From Oscillospiraceae bacterium (GTDB lineage: Bacteria > Bacillota > Clostridia > Oscillospirales > Ruminococcaceae): a stretch of DNA of 40,314 nt. The stretch lies in assembly GCA_020024215.1 (NCBI GenBank), contig JAHHUC010000011.1:1-40314 (forward strand), in the 5' to 3' direction. The notes beneath the pieces are model-generated. The model saw only the letters and a list, made by a program, of their open reading frames with translations. It was not told where the DNA came from and made no database searches. The stretch's first letter is position 1; every line of letters starts with the position of its first letter. Positions 22,534 through 31,160 of this stretch are shown piece by piece. The translations under genes were made by a program, and so were the position numbers.

Positions 22534-23565
22534 CTAAACCTCCTCTACATCAAATGCCGCTGCCCGCAGAAGCCTGTTGTAAACCCCCAGAGCCTCATCC
22601 TCATGAGGACATCTGACCAGCACCAGCTCAGCGCCCAAATCATCCATCCTTCTCAAAAGGGAAAAGATGTTTTTTGACTGGCTGTCGGCGTCATGCTCAA
22701 AGCCGTAGGCAGCAGCCCTTTGGGAAAATTCCTCTTCCTCGCCTTTAAAAACAAGGGCATATGTGCCCTTTGGGGAATTGTTGAATCTGTTTTTAAAGCC
22801 CTCCAATGAGCCCCTTACTAATATTACTTTCGCCTTTGGAGAATAATGCTTATATTTCATGCCGGGGGAAAAGGCCTTCTCGCCTTTTTTAAGAGGATTA
22901 AGGACAGCCTCGGATATTTTAACCGGCTTTTTTAAGACTGCGCCAAGCTGCTCTGCGGTTATTTTACCCGGTCTTAAAAGAATCGGTGTGTCATTGCAAA
23001 GGCTTATTATGGTGGATTCTATCCCCACATCACATTCTCCCCCGTCCAATATAAGGGGGATTTTGCCCTCGAGATCACGCATGCAGTGCTCTGCGCTTGT
23101 AGGCGAGGGAAGCCCCGAAAGATTGGCAGAGGGGGCGGCTATGGGTATATCTGAAAGCTCAATAAGCCTTAATGTGTCCTTGTGTGAGGGCATTCTCACC
23201 GCCACAGTGTCAAGTCCCCCTGTTGTTTTCATGGGGACCCTTTCGCTTTTGGGAAGTATTATTGTCAAAGGCCCCGGCCAGAATTTTTCAGCCAAAAGGC
23301 GTGCATCATCTGTTATTTTTTCAACCAGCTGCTCCCACATTTGAAGGCTGCTTATATGCACAATAAGGGGATTGTCGGACGGACGGCCCTTTGCCTCATA
23401 AATTTTAGCCACTGCCCCCTCGGACATTGCGTTGCCTGCAAGGCCGTAGACAGTCTCGGTGGGTATGGCGACGACCTCCCCTTTTCTAAGATATTCTGCA
23501 CCAAGAGACAGCGCCTCATCGCTTTTTGAGGGCATCAGTTTGGTGATAAATTTGGAATCAGTCAT
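22534..23565 (-). CDS. L-threonylcarbamoyladenylate synthase (Sua5/YwlC type)
   Basis: A 343-residue two-domain Sua5 protein. The N-terminal YrdC domain (about residues 15-200) has IPTETVYGLAGNA, the KGRPSDNPLIVH motif and the SANLSGLPSPTS segment that binds threonine and ATP. The C-terminal Sua5 domain begins after SPGMKYKHYSPKAKV (about 233-247). It makes threonylcarbamoyl-AMP from Thr, bicarbonate and ATP for t6A37 on ANN-decoding tRNAs. The start overlaps the end of prfA by 8 nt, a frequent pairing in Bacillota. Confidence 0.95.
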   Translation of the reverse strand: MTDSKFITKLMPSKSDEALSLGAEYLRKGEVVAIPTETVYGLAGNAMSEGAVAKIYEAKGRPSDNPLIVHISSLQMWEQLVEKITDDARLLAEKFWPGPLTIILPKSERVPMKTTGGLDTVAVRMPSHKDTLRLIELSDIPIAAPSANLSGLPSPTSAEHCMRDLEGKIPLILDGGECDVGIESTIISLCNDTPILLRPGKITAEQLGAVLKKPVKISEAVLNPLKKGEKAFSPGMKYKHYSPKAKVILVRGSLEGFKNRFNNSPKGTYALVFKGEEEEFSQRAAAYGFEHDADSQSKNIFSLLRRMDDLGAELVLVRCPHEDEALGVYNRLLRAAAFDVEEV

Positions 23566-24640
23566 TATTCTCAGCTGCCATCTTCAGCTTTTCAGCCTGA
23601 TCATATGTGATTATGGAATCCAGCAATTCCTCCAAATCGCCGTTTAAAATTCCCTCCAGCTTATAAAGCGTAAGTCCTATTCTGTGATCGGTAACTCTTC
23701 CCTGTGGGAAGTTGTAGGTTCTTATCCTCTCGGAGCGGTCGCCTGTTCCCACCTGGCTTTTTCTCTCGGAGGCGATTTTATCGTTGCGCTCTCTCAATTC
23801 CATGTCATAAAGCCTTGCCTTCAAAACCTTCATGGCCTTGTCCTTGTTTTTATACTGGCTTCTTTCGTCCTGACACTCCACCACCATTCCTGTGGGAAGG
23901 TGGGTTATTCTTATGGCTGAGGAGGTCTTGTTTACATGCTGTCCGCCTGCGCCGGAGGATCTGTACACATCTATCTTGAGATCGCCCGGGTCTATTGTCA
24001 CCTCCACGTCCTCAACCTCCGGAAGGACGGCAACAGTTACGGTGGAGGTGTGTATTCTTCCGGAGGCTTCTGTATCGGGAACCCTCTGAACCCGGTGCAC
24101 TCCGCTTTCATATTTCATTCTGGAATAAACATCCTCGCCCTCTATGGAAAAGCTTATCTCCTTATAGCCGCCCAGCTCTGTCTCGTTGGCTGAAATAACC
24201 TCTGTTTTCCAGTTTTTGCTCTCTGCATACATGGAATACATCCTGTAAAGCGAGCCTGCAAAAAGAGCAGCCTCCTCGCCGCCTGCGCCGCCTCTTATTT
24301 CCACAATACAGCTCTTGTCGTCGTCAGGGTCCTTAGGAAGCAGCAAAATTTTCAATTCCTCGCCGAATTTTTCCACATTCTTGTTGCCCTCCAAAAGCTG
24401 CTCGGTGGCCATCTCCTTAAATTCCGGGTCGAGGCTTCCCTCGCTTAAAATCTCCTTTGCCTCGGCAACAGAATTGCAGGCAGCCTCATACTGCCTGAAT
24501 TTTTCCACTATGGGAGTTAAATTCTTATGCTCCTTCATCAGATTTTTATATGCTTCATTATCATTGATCACGGCAGGATCCATAAGCTTTCTTTCAACTT
24601 CCTCAAATCTCTGCTCTGTGACTTTAAGCTTGTCTAACAT
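23558..24640 (-). CDS. prfA: Peptide chain release factor 1
   Basis: A 360-residue RF1 that reads UAA and UAG. The stop-codon tripeptide region is RVQRVPDTEASGRIHTS (P-D-T near residue 188), distinct from the SPF of RF2. The GGQ loop is SSGAGGQHVNKTSS (about 228-241), which triggers peptidyl-tRNA hydrolysis and is the target of PrmC methylation. A GGAGGTTATT site lies just before the ATG. The start is 16 nt after the DUF951 gene and the end overlaps sua5. The gene for its methylase, prmC, is on the same strand 2.5 kb further up, separated by an inverted two-gene insert. Confidence 0.97.
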   Translation of the reverse strand: MLDKLKVTEQRFEEVERKLMDPAVINDNEAYKNLMKEHKNLTPIVEKFRQYEAACNSVAEAKEILSEGSLDPEFKEMATEQLLEGNKNVEKFGEELKILLLPKDPDDDKSCIVEIRGGAGGEEAALFAGSLYRMYSMYAESKNWKTEVISANETELGGYKEISFSIEGEDVYSRMKYESGVHRVQRVPDTEASGRIHTSTVTVAVLPEVEDVEVTIDPGDLKIDVYRSSGAGGQHVNKTSSAIRITHLPTGMVVECQDERSQYKNKDKAMKVLKARLYDMELRERNDKIASERKSQVGTGDRSERIRTYNFPQGRVTDHRIGLTLYKLEGILNGDLEELLDSIITYDQAEKLKMAAENND

Positions 24641-24656
24641 AATAACCTCCGTAAAT

Positions 24657-24836
24657 CTATGTGTTTATTATCTGCTTTATATTTTTTTCCGCCTTGCTTC
24701 TGGGTATCATAAATTCCCTGCTGCATGAAAGGCAGCGAAGTCTGAAATCCGCACCTATCCTCAGAACCAGGAATCTGTCAGAACCGCAGGGGTGCTTTTT
24801 TTTCATAACCAAAACATTTCCTACATTTACATCCAA
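24657..24836 (-). CDS. DUF951 domain-containing small protein
   Basis: A 59-residue protein starting at TTG 24836 after a GGGGGTG ribosome binding site. It reads MDVNVGNVLVMKKKHPCG, then SDRFLVLRIGADFRLRCLSC, then SREFMIPRSKAEKNIKQI. This is the DUF951 pattern: a small beta barrel with a Cys in HPCG and CLSC, and a final MIPRSK motif. A nucleic-acid or zinc-binding role is sometimes suggested; none is proven here. It is the first gene of the prfA operon, just behind a strong extended -10 promoter. It is easily missed because of its length and UUG start. Confidence 0.9.
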   Translation of the reverse strand: MDVNVGNVLVMKKKHPCGSDRFLVLRIGADFRLRCLSCSREFMIPRSKAEKNIKQIINT

Positions 24837-24863
24837 AACTACACCCCCGATTTTTTAAAGCCG

Positions 24864-24886
24864 CCTTAAAACAGGCCGTTTTAAGG
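24864..24886 (-). promoter_or_regulatory. Leader hairpin of the DUF951-prfA mRNA
   Basis: CCTTAAAAC (24864-24872) pairs perfectly with GTTTTAAGG (24878-24886), loop AGGCC, in the short leader between promoter and start codon. No T tract follows, so it is not an obvious attenuator; it may protect the 5' end. Confidence 0.45.
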
Positions 24887-24906
24887 GCAAACCTGCATAC
24901 TTTCAT

Positions 24907-24935
24907 ATTATACCATATAATTTATGGCTTGACTA
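24907..24935 (-). promoter_or_regulatory. Extended -10 promoter of the DUF951-prfA operon
   Basis: On minus: TAGTCA (24935-24930), 17-bp spacer, TATAAT (24912-24907) with TGG directly before it (extended -10). Confidence 0.75.
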
Positions 24936-25069
24936 CGCTTTTTTTTACAAATATTTGTGCCGTGCAGAGAATATAAATATTTATGTAATATCCAAAAGTT
25001 TTGCCAAAGGCGCCAAAAGGGCACTTTATCTGTTTTGGGAAAGCTTATGAAAAACAAGGGGGAGTCAAA

Positions 25070-25987
25070 ATGACCTTTTTTCCTGAAGGGAAAATCTGCA
25101 AAGATGAAAAAAACAAAGCCTGCACCGGCTCGCTTGAAGGCTTGCAGGGGGCGATGGAAAAAAACATCATACTGGAGGGAACTGCGGTTTTATGCACATT
25201 GAACCACGATTTGACCATAAGGCTTTCAGACCGCATTTTCGGCGTAATTCCCAGAGAGGAGGGCGCCATAGGCATAAAGGAGGGCACAACACGGGATATA
25301 GCCCTGCTTTCAAGGGTAAATAAGCCCTGCTGCTTTGTGGTCACAGGCTTTAAGGAGATAGACGGAATAAAAACCCCGGTGCTGTCAAGAAAAAAGGCGC
25401 AGCAGATGTGCATGGAGGGATATATAAAGAACCTTAAGCCGGGGGATGTGATTTGCTGCACAGTAACGCATCTGGAGCCGTTCGGCGCCTTTGTGGACAT
25501 AGGCTGCGGAATTTCCTCGCTCATACCCATAGACCTTATATCCGTTTCCAGAATAGCCCATCCGTCAGAAAGATTTTATGTGGGGCAGCAGCTTAAAGCT
25601 GTGGTAAAATCTGTATCGGACAACAAGGTTTACCTCAGCCACAAGGAGCTTTTAGGCACATGGGAGCAAAATGCCAATCTTTTTAAGGCAGGGGAAACTG
25701 TGGGCGGAACGGTGCGCTCAAAGGAAAGCTACGGAGTATTTGTAGAGCTTACGCCCAACCTTGCCGGCCTTGCCGAAATATGCCCGGAGGCGGAAAAGGG
25801 CATGGAATGTTCCGTTTACATAAAAAGCATCATACCCGAAAAAATGAAGGTCAAATTGATTATAATAGAAAGCTCCATAAAAAAAGAGGGGGAAAAGGGC
25901 ATAAATTATTTCTTTTCGGGAAATCATATAAGCAGGTGGCAATATTCCCCCTCCTGCTCACCAAAATTGATTGAAACGGTGTTTTAA
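25070..25987 (+). CDS. S1 RNA-binding domain protein
   Basis: A 305-residue cytoplasmic protein with two S1 domains: residues 122-193 (LKPGDVICCTVTHLEPFGAFVDIG) and residues 206-272 (FKAGETVGGTVRSKESYGVFVEL). A more divergent beta domain may form the N-terminal third. This matches Clostridial proteins annotated as S1-like, not the full six-domain ribosomal S1. Likely RNA-binding, partner unknown. I start at ATG 25070, seven nt after GGGGGAG; the in-frame extension to 25001 lacks a site. The gene after it begins directly at its stop codon, so the two are coupled. The pair runs opposite to its neighbours. Confidence 0.87.
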   Translation: MTFFPEGKICKDEKNKACTGSLEGLQGAMEKNIILEGTAVLCTLNHDLTIRLSDRIFGVIPREEGAIGIKEGTTRDIALLSRVNKPCCFVVTGFKEIDGIKTPVLSRKKAQQMCMEGYIKNLKPGDVICCTVTHLEPFGAFVDIGCGISSLIPIDLISVSRIAHPSERFYVGQQLKAVVKSVSDNKVYLSHKELLGTWEQNANLFKAGETVGGTVRSKESYGVFVELTPNLAGLAEICPEAEKGMECSVYIKSIIPEKMKVKLIIIESSIKKEGEKGINYFFSGNHISRWQYSPSCSPKLIETVF

Positions 25988-27145
25988 ATGTCCAAATTGT
26001 TAGGTCTGCTTTTAATTGAAATTTCAGGCACAGGGCTTATGTCTTTTTCATGCGGCTCCTTTGTGCTTTATATCGAGGATGCGCTTCATTTTAAAAGGAG
26101 CGCATTTTTCCTTATAAATTCCTTCACCATACTTTTTTCTGCCATAAGCCTTCCTGTCTTTAAAAAAATTCTCAAAAGGCTGGGAGCTTCAAAAACAGCT
26201 TTCATCTGCGGACTTTTTTCGGCGGTTAACTATCTGGGCTTTTCCTTTTTCAAAAGCTATTTTTGGTTCCTTCTTTTGGGAATTTTAAACGGATTTTTTA
26301 TAAACGGAATATCCGGCCCCATTGTAATAGAGGTTTTGAACAATGATTTTAAGGAAAAATCCACAAAGCTTTTAAGCCTTATACTCTCCCTGTCCACGCT
26401 TTTTTCAGCTGTTTTTATAAATGTGCTGCGATTTATAAACGAAAGCTTTTCCTATAAATGGGGATACAGAACCATTGCAGCTCTTGGCTTTTTATTTGCT
26501 CTTTTAGGCTCCCTTCTCATAAAGGGGACAAGCTTTGAAAAATCCTTGCAAAGCAAAAAGCCCATTAGCTTTAAAGACAGGCAGGTAAACCTATATTCTC
26601 TCATTCTCTTTTGGGGGAACCTTTGCAATCTGGCGCTTTTTAATAACCTTGTGCCGTATCTCAAGGAGCTGGGCACAGAGGGCAAGGCGGCATACCTTCT
26701 ATCCTCTGCTGTCATATTATCATCAGTTTTTTCAAGGATATTCTGGGGCTTTTTGTTCAACACTCTGAAGGCAGAAAACACATTGATTCTGCTTGTCATC
26801 TCACCGTTTTTAAGCTCTCTTTTATTCATTCTCGGCAAAAGGGACATACTTTTCATATATGTCTCCATCATATTTCTCTCCTTTAATTCCTGCTTCAACA
26901 GTCTGCCTGCCACAGCCTTAAATTCCCAATATAAAAATAAGGAAAGTGATGCTCTCACCCTCCTTCTCTTCTTTTCCATATTGGGCTCTTCCCTAGGCTC
27001 CTCCACCTGCGCCCTGATATATGATATTGAAAAAAGCTATTTCCCCTTTTGGCTTACCATCCTTGTGCTCTCTTTGCCTTTTTTTCTGCTTGCAGTATAT
27101 TTAAAAAGGCATTATCCCCATGACCGCCCTCTGATTTCCCGATAG
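25988..27145 (+). CDS. Major facilitator superfamily transporter
   Basis: A 385-residue membrane protein with 12 hydrophobic segments in two groups of six, linked by a basic cytoplasmic loop near residues 185-200 (SLQSKKPISFKDRQ). It shows FKKILKRLGASKTAF after TM2, a variant of the MFS loop 2-3 motif, and SSVFSRIFWGFLFNTL in the second half. It resembles oxalate/formate-antiporter-like or multidrug MFS proteins; the substrate is unknown. The ATG follows the S1-gene stop with no gap (TAA-ATG) and no strong binding site, so translation probably depends on re-initiation. Its last 45 bp overlap the end of prmC on the other strand. Confidence 0.85.
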   Translation: MSKLLGLLLIEISGTGLMSFSCGSFVLYIEDALHFKRSAFFLINSFTILFSAISLPVFKKILKRLGASKTAFICGLFSAVNYLGFSFFKSYFWFLLLGILNGFFINGISGPIVIEVLNNDFKEKSTKLLSLILSLSTLFSAVFINVLRFINESFSYKWGYRTIAALGFLFALLGSLLIKGTSFEKSLQSKKPISFKDRQVNLYSLILFWGNLCNLALFNNLVPYLKELGTEGKAAYLLSSAVILSSVFSRIFWGFLFNTLKAENTLILLVISPFLSSLLFILGKRDILFIYVSIIFLSFNSCFNSLPATALNSQYKNKESDALTLLLFFSILGSSLGSSTCALIYDIEKSYFPFWLTILVLSLPFFLLAVYLKRHYPHDRPLISR

Positions 27146-27931
27146 GTCCTTAAAGGCCTCAACCTTTTCATAGCCGGCATCTTCGAATATGCGCACAACC
27201 TCTTCTCTTTGCAGATAGCCTGTTTCCACCAGCAGCGCTCCCCCTTTTTTAAGGGATTCCTTTCCCCTTTTTACCAGCTCCTTATAAAAAAGAAGTCCCC
27301 CGTTTGGGGCAAAAAGGGCTGTGTCCGGCTCTTTTTTAACCTCAATATCAAGGCTTTTTCTCTCATCCTCCCTTATATAAGGAGGATTTGAGATTATCAT
27401 ATCCAATTCCCTTAAATCCAGCGGCTTTAAAACATCTGCCCTCAAGGCCTTAACTCTCTCATCAACCCTATTGAGCCTTATGTTTCTTTCCAAATATTCA
27501 AAGGCCTTTTCATAAAGCTCCACAGCTTCAACCGACACTCTTTCATTTTCTCTGGCTGCTGCAATGCCTATGCAGCCTGTTCCTGCACAAAGGTCTGCTA
27601 TTTTGGGCTTTTCCCTGTCCTTTAAAAAATCCAGAGCCAGCTTAACCAAAAGCTCGGTATCCCCCCTTGGTATAAGCACACCCTCGCCCACATAAAAGGG
27701 ATAGCCGTAAAACTCCCAGGAGCCTAAGATATACTGAAGCGGCTCCCCCTTTGCAAGGCGCCCTGACATAGACCTTATCCTATCCTCATCAGACTGTGAA
27801 ATTTCCTTGCATCGAAAAGAAAAAGGGGGATTTTCCCCCAGAATTTCCTCGAATATGCAGTTGAGATTAAAGGGGGAAAAATTGTAAAGCCCCTGACCTA
27901 AAATTTCCTCATAAAGCTCTCTTATCAGCAT
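27101..27931 (-). CDS. prmC: Release factor glutamine methyltransferase
   Basis: A 276-residue SAM-dependent enzyme that methylates the GGQ glutamine of RF1 and RF2. It has the N-terminal helical substrate-recognition domain, then IPRGDTELLV, the SAM loop DLCAGTGCIGIAAA (about residues 112-125), and the catalytic ISNPPYIRED motif (NPPY, about residue 182). It follows the DUF1385 gene after one base. DUF1385-prmC-prfA is a common Clostridial order, but here the prfA part is separated by the S1/MFS pair. Tail-to-tail overlap with the MFS gene leaves no room for a terminator between them. Confidence 0.95.
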   Translation of the reverse strand: MLIRELYEEILGQGLYNFSPFNLNCIFEEILGENPPFSFRCKEISQSDEDRIRSMSGRLAKGEPLQYILGSWEFYGYPFYVGEGVLIPRGDTELLVKLALDFLKDREKPKIADLCAGTGCIGIAAARENERVSVEAVELYEKAFEYLERNIRLNRVDERVKALRADVLKPLDLRELDMIISNPPYIREDERKSLDIEVKKEPDTALFAPNGGLLFYKELVKRGKESLKKGGALLVETGYLQREEVVRIFEDAGYEKVEAFKDLSGNQRAVMGIMPF

Positions 27932-27932
27932 T

Positions 27933-28868
27933 TTACCATGCGTCCTCCCCTTCGTTTTCGGGTATGCAGGGCTTCATGGCAGCGATGGCGACCTCTATCA
28001 TGGAGTCATCCGGCTCTGCCGTTGTGAGCCTTTGAAGAAGAAGTCCCGGATAGGAGAGTATTTTTGAAAGCAGATTGTCATGTCCGCCTGCAAACTTTAT
28101 TACCTCATAGGCAATGCCCACCACCACAGGGAGGCTTAAAAATTTAAGCACTATTCTCATAGAGAGGCTGTCCCAGGGGACCATTGAGAACACCAGCACC
28201 GAAACTATGACCACAATGAGTATAAAGGAGGTTCCGCACCTTGGGTGAAAGCGGCTCTGCTTTCTGACATTTTCCACGGTGAGAGGAAGCCCTGCCTCAT
28301 AGCAGAATATGGTTTTATGCTCTGCCCCATGATACATGAACACCCTTTTTATATAGCTCATCCTGCTCACTATATATACATAAAGTATAAAAACGCCTAT
28401 TTTTACACACGCCTCTATAAACGAAAGCAGCAGCCTGCTGTTTACATAGGGCCTTAGAAAGCCTATCAGCACTGTGGGCAGAATTATAAAAAGCCCCACC
28501 GCCAAAAGCATGCCCATAACAACCGATATGAATTGTACAGCCATCTCATATTTTTTGCCCAGCTTTTCAACCAGCCATTTTTCCAGCCTTCCCTGCTCCT
28601 CATCCTCCATGCCTGCTGCATCTGCCGATTTCATAAGGCATTTGAAGGCGGAAAAAAGACTGTCGAAGAAGTTGAATATCCCCCTTATAAAGGGGCATTT
28701 TTTATACCATTTTTTTCTGCCGTCATTTTCCCAGCTTGACACATCAATGCTGTTGTCCGGCAGCCTTAAAGCCATAGCATCCACCGAGGGGCCCTTCATC
28801 ATTATACCCTCAATAAGTGCAGAACCGCCTATTGAGGTTTTAAAAGCTTTGTTGTCAGAATTTGCCAA
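27933..28868 (-). CDS. DUF1385 family membrane protein
   Basis: A 311-residue membrane protein of the DUF1385 (YqhQ-like) family. It has the N-terminal SIGGSALIEGIMMKGP segment, the YHGAEHKTIFCYEAGLPLT motif in mid-protein, the HPRCGTSFILIV motif, and about five transmembrane helices around and after them. The conserved His and Cys suggest a metal or redox site, but the function is unproven. The start is TTG 28868, seven nt after GGAGG; an in-frame TTG at 28943 has no such site. It is upstream of prmC in a two-gene unit. Confidence 0.92.
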   Translation of the reverse strand: MANSDNKAFKTSIGGSALIEGIMMKGPSVDAMALRLPDNSIDVSSWENDGRKKWYKKCPFIRGIFNFFDSLFSAFKCLMKSADAAGMEDEEQGRLEKWLVEKLGKKYEMAVQFISVVMGMLLAVGLFIILPTVLIGFLRPYVNSRLLLSFIEACVKIGVFILYVYIVSRMSYIKRVFMYHGAEHKTIFCYEAGLPLTVENVRKQSRFHPRCGTSFILIVVIVSVLVFSMVPWDSLSMRIVLKFLSLPVVVGIAYEVIKFAGGHDNLLSKILSYPGLLLQRLTTAEPDDSMIEVAIAAMKPCIPENEGEDAW

Positions 28869-28958
28869 AACTGTTCCTCCGTTAAATTCGATAATATATA
28901 TTGTTTTTATACTACACCCTGTAATTTGCTTATTTTCAGCCAAAGTTTGAAGAATCGG

Positions 28959-30410
28959 TTAACTTTGAGCTGTGTTTTTCTGCTTTTCCTCCTTAAGCTG
29001 GCTGTATTTTTTCTCGGTGGGAAGCTTTATTGAAACCTCTGTCCCCTCGCCGAATACAGAATCCAGGCTCAGCTCTCCGAACATCTGCGCTATTATTTCA
29101 TCAGCTACCGCAAGGCCTATGCCGGAGCCTCTTCTTGTGTAGTTTGTCTTATAAAATTTCTGCTTTACATGGGGAAGATCCTTTTTGCTTATGCCCTGTC
29201 CGTTGTCCTTTACCCTTACAACATAAAAGTCATCCTCCCTGTCGCAGGAGATGTCTATTCTCTGCTCCTTGTTCTCCTCTGAATATTTTATAGCGTTGTC
29301 TATTATATTTATGAAGACCTGCCTCAGCCGGTTTTTATCTCCGAAAACAACAGCCATCTCCACATTTTCCTCATAATTGAAGTCTATGCCCTCCCGCTTT
29401 GCCCTCTCGGAAAACATTATAACCACGTCGCACAATTCTGCCAGCATATCAATTTTTTCAATGTTGAGCTTAAGCCGACCCGACTGCACTCTGGAAAAAT
29501 CCAAAAGCTCCTCCACCATGCCTGAGAGCCTGTCGCTTTCCTTTATGATTATCTGCATGCCCTTTTTGAGCATCTCGGTATCCTCCGGGCTTTCAAGAAT
29601 TGTTTCGCTCCAGCCCTTTATGGCAGTCAGCGGGGTTCTCAGCTCGTGGGAAACCGAGGATATAAAATCATTTTTCATTGTTTCAGAATTGCTCAATTCC
29701 TCCGCCATATAATTTATGGTGTCGCAAAGCTCGCCTATCTCGTCGTCGTTTTTTATAGACAGCCTTGTTTTAAAATCGCCCTGAGCTATCCTTCTGGCAG
29801 TTTTTCCTATTTCTGCCACAGGTATAACTATGGAATTTATAAAATAGGAGCCTGACAGCAGCATGAGAAGCACCATCACCACACCGAAGAAGATTGCAAA
29901 AAGCATTATGGTCATTATGCAGCTGTCCACATTTTCCAAGGAGACAACAAGCCTTACAGCCATGAGGTTTGCATCCCTTACAGGAGACAGAATACTTATG
30001 GCCATTATGTTTTCATCCCCTGCCCTGCCCCTGAACTCGCCTATCTGCTCCGATGAGGAAAAGGCGGTGTCAAAATCCGGCATATACATTTTTTCCTCTA
30101 TTTTAAAGCCGGAGGAGGTGGTTGTGACATTGCCGTTTCTGTCAAGCGCCATAAGCTCCATTTTATCTCTCATGGCAAAGTTTTCTATAAGGTTCCTTAC
30201 CTCCTTCTTATAATCCACAGAGCCGTCCTCAGAATATCTTTGCAGAAGGCTGCCCACCATGTTGGATTGTGAATAGAGCAGCTGCCTTACCGAATTGTAA
30301 TAAAAGCTTTGCACACCGAAGCCGAAGATTATCTCCACTATCACAAGTATGATGACTATAACGCCCAAATTTCCCGTCAGCCATCTGGTAGTTATCTTTT
30401 TATGTGCCAA
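28959..30410 (-). CDS. Sensor histidine kinase
   Basis: A 483-residue membrane kinase: TM1 about residues 14-34, an extracytoplasmic domain of about 130 residues (PAS-like/single Cache size), and TM2 about 164-188. A HAMP domain follows (PVAEIGKTARRIAQGDFKTRL). HisKA has SSVSHELRTPLTAIKGWSE, with His255 as the phosphorylation site. The HATPase has N box DNAIKYSE, DNGQGISKKDL and RRGSGIGLAVADEI. The start is TTG 30410 after AAAGGGGG; the in-frame extension to 30521 runs into the regulator gene. It pairs with the response regulator encoded 37 nt upstream. The signal is unknown; the lipoprotein at the head of the operon is a candidate partner. Confidence 0.95.
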   Translation of the reverse strand: MAHKKITTRWLTGNLGVIVIILVIVEIIFGFGVQSFYYNSVRQLLYSQSNMVGSLLQRYSEDGSVDYKKEVRNLIENFAMRDKMELMALDRNGNVTTTSSGFKIEEKMYMPDFDTAFSSSEQIGEFRGRAGDENIMAISILSPVRDANLMAVRLVVSLENVDSCIMTIMLFAIFFGVVMVLLMLLSGSYFINSIVIPVAEIGKTARRIAQGDFKTRLSIKNDDEIGELCDTINYMAEELSNSETMKNDFISSVSHELRTPLTAIKGWSETILESPEDTEMLKKGMQIIIKESDRLSGMVEELLDFSRVQSGRLKLNIEKIDMLAELCDVVIMFSERAKREGIDFNYEENVEMAVVFGDKNRLRQVFINIIDNAIKYSEENKEQRIDISCDREDDFYVVRVKDNGQGISKKDLPHVKQKFYKTNYTRRGSGIGLAVADEIIAQMFGELSLDSVFGEGTEVSIKLPTEKKYSQLKEEKQKNTAQS

Positions 30411-30447
30411 GCTTTTTCCCCCTTTTGCCCAAAATTTCTGCTGTTTG

Positions 30448-31143
30448 CTATTTGATATCCCACTTGTAGCCAAAGCCCCACACAGTGGCAATATATTTTG
30501 GCTTTGAAGGCTCATCCTCAATTTTCATCCTCAGCCTTCTTATGTTTACATCCACTATTTTCTCGTCTCCGTAATAATCGTCTCCCCATATTGCAGAGAG
30601 TATTTCACCTCTTGCCATAGCCTTTTCGGGATTTTTGATGAAATATTCCATGATTTGAAATTCCACCTGTGTAAGCTCTATTTCCTCCTTATCCTTTGTA
30701 AGCGTGCGGCTTTTGATATTAAGAGAAAACGGCCCTGAGATAATTTCCTCGTCATTTTTCTTAGGTGAGGCCATAGAAACCCTTCTGTGAAGGGCATCCA
30801 CCCTCGCCACCAGCTCGCTTGGGGAAAAGGGCTTTGTTATATAGTCATCCGCACCCAGCATAAGCCCGTTTACCTTATCCATCTCCTGGCTTTTTGCCGT
30901 GAGCATGACAATGCCCACAGAATCAGATTCCGCCCTTATTTTTTTGCAGACCGTAAAGCCGTCTGCCTTTGGCATCATAACATCCAGAATAACCACATCA
31001 AAGGGCTCCTGCGCCCCCTCATATTCTTTTAGAGCCGTCTCTCCATCTGAGCAGTCGATCACGTCATAGCCTGCCCTTTTTAAATTTATCACAACAAACT
31101 CCCTTATGGCGTCCTCGTCCTCGGCTATAAGGATTTTTTTCAT
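30448..31143 (-). CDS. OmpR/PhoB-family response regulator
   Basis: A 231-residue regulator. The receiver domain (about residues 1-120) has acidic residues in AEDED, the phospho-acceptor Asp54 in VVILDVMMP, Thr in MLTAK and Lys in TKPFSPSEL. The C-terminal winged-helix DNA-binding domain (about 135-230) has VEFQIMEYFIKNPEKAMARGEIL, VDVNIRRLRMKIED and YIATVWGFGYKW, the standard OmpR/PhoB pattern. It should be activated by the kinase downstream. An AAAGGAGGGG site precedes the ATG, and the gap to the lipoprotein gene is 17 nt. No operators were identified in the window. Confidence 0.96.
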   Translation of the reverse strand: MKKILIAEDEDAIREFVVINLKRAGYDVIDCSDGETALKEYEGAQEPFDVVILDVMMPKADGFTVCKKIRAESDSVGIVMLTAKSQEMDKVNGLMLGADDYITKPFSPSELVARVDALHRRVSMASPKKNDEEIISGPFSLNIKSRTLTKDKEEIELTQVEFQIMEYFIKNPEKAMARGEILSAIWGDDYYGDEKIVDVNIRRLRMKIEDEPSKPKYIATVWGFGYKWDIK

Positions 31144-31160
31144 GCATACCCCTCCTTTTT

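Noticed and set aside
23558..24640. Unusual stop-codon recognition because RF1 has PDT
   Set aside because: The middle position of the RF1 PxT tripeptide varies in nature, and the GGQ and flanking residues are normal.
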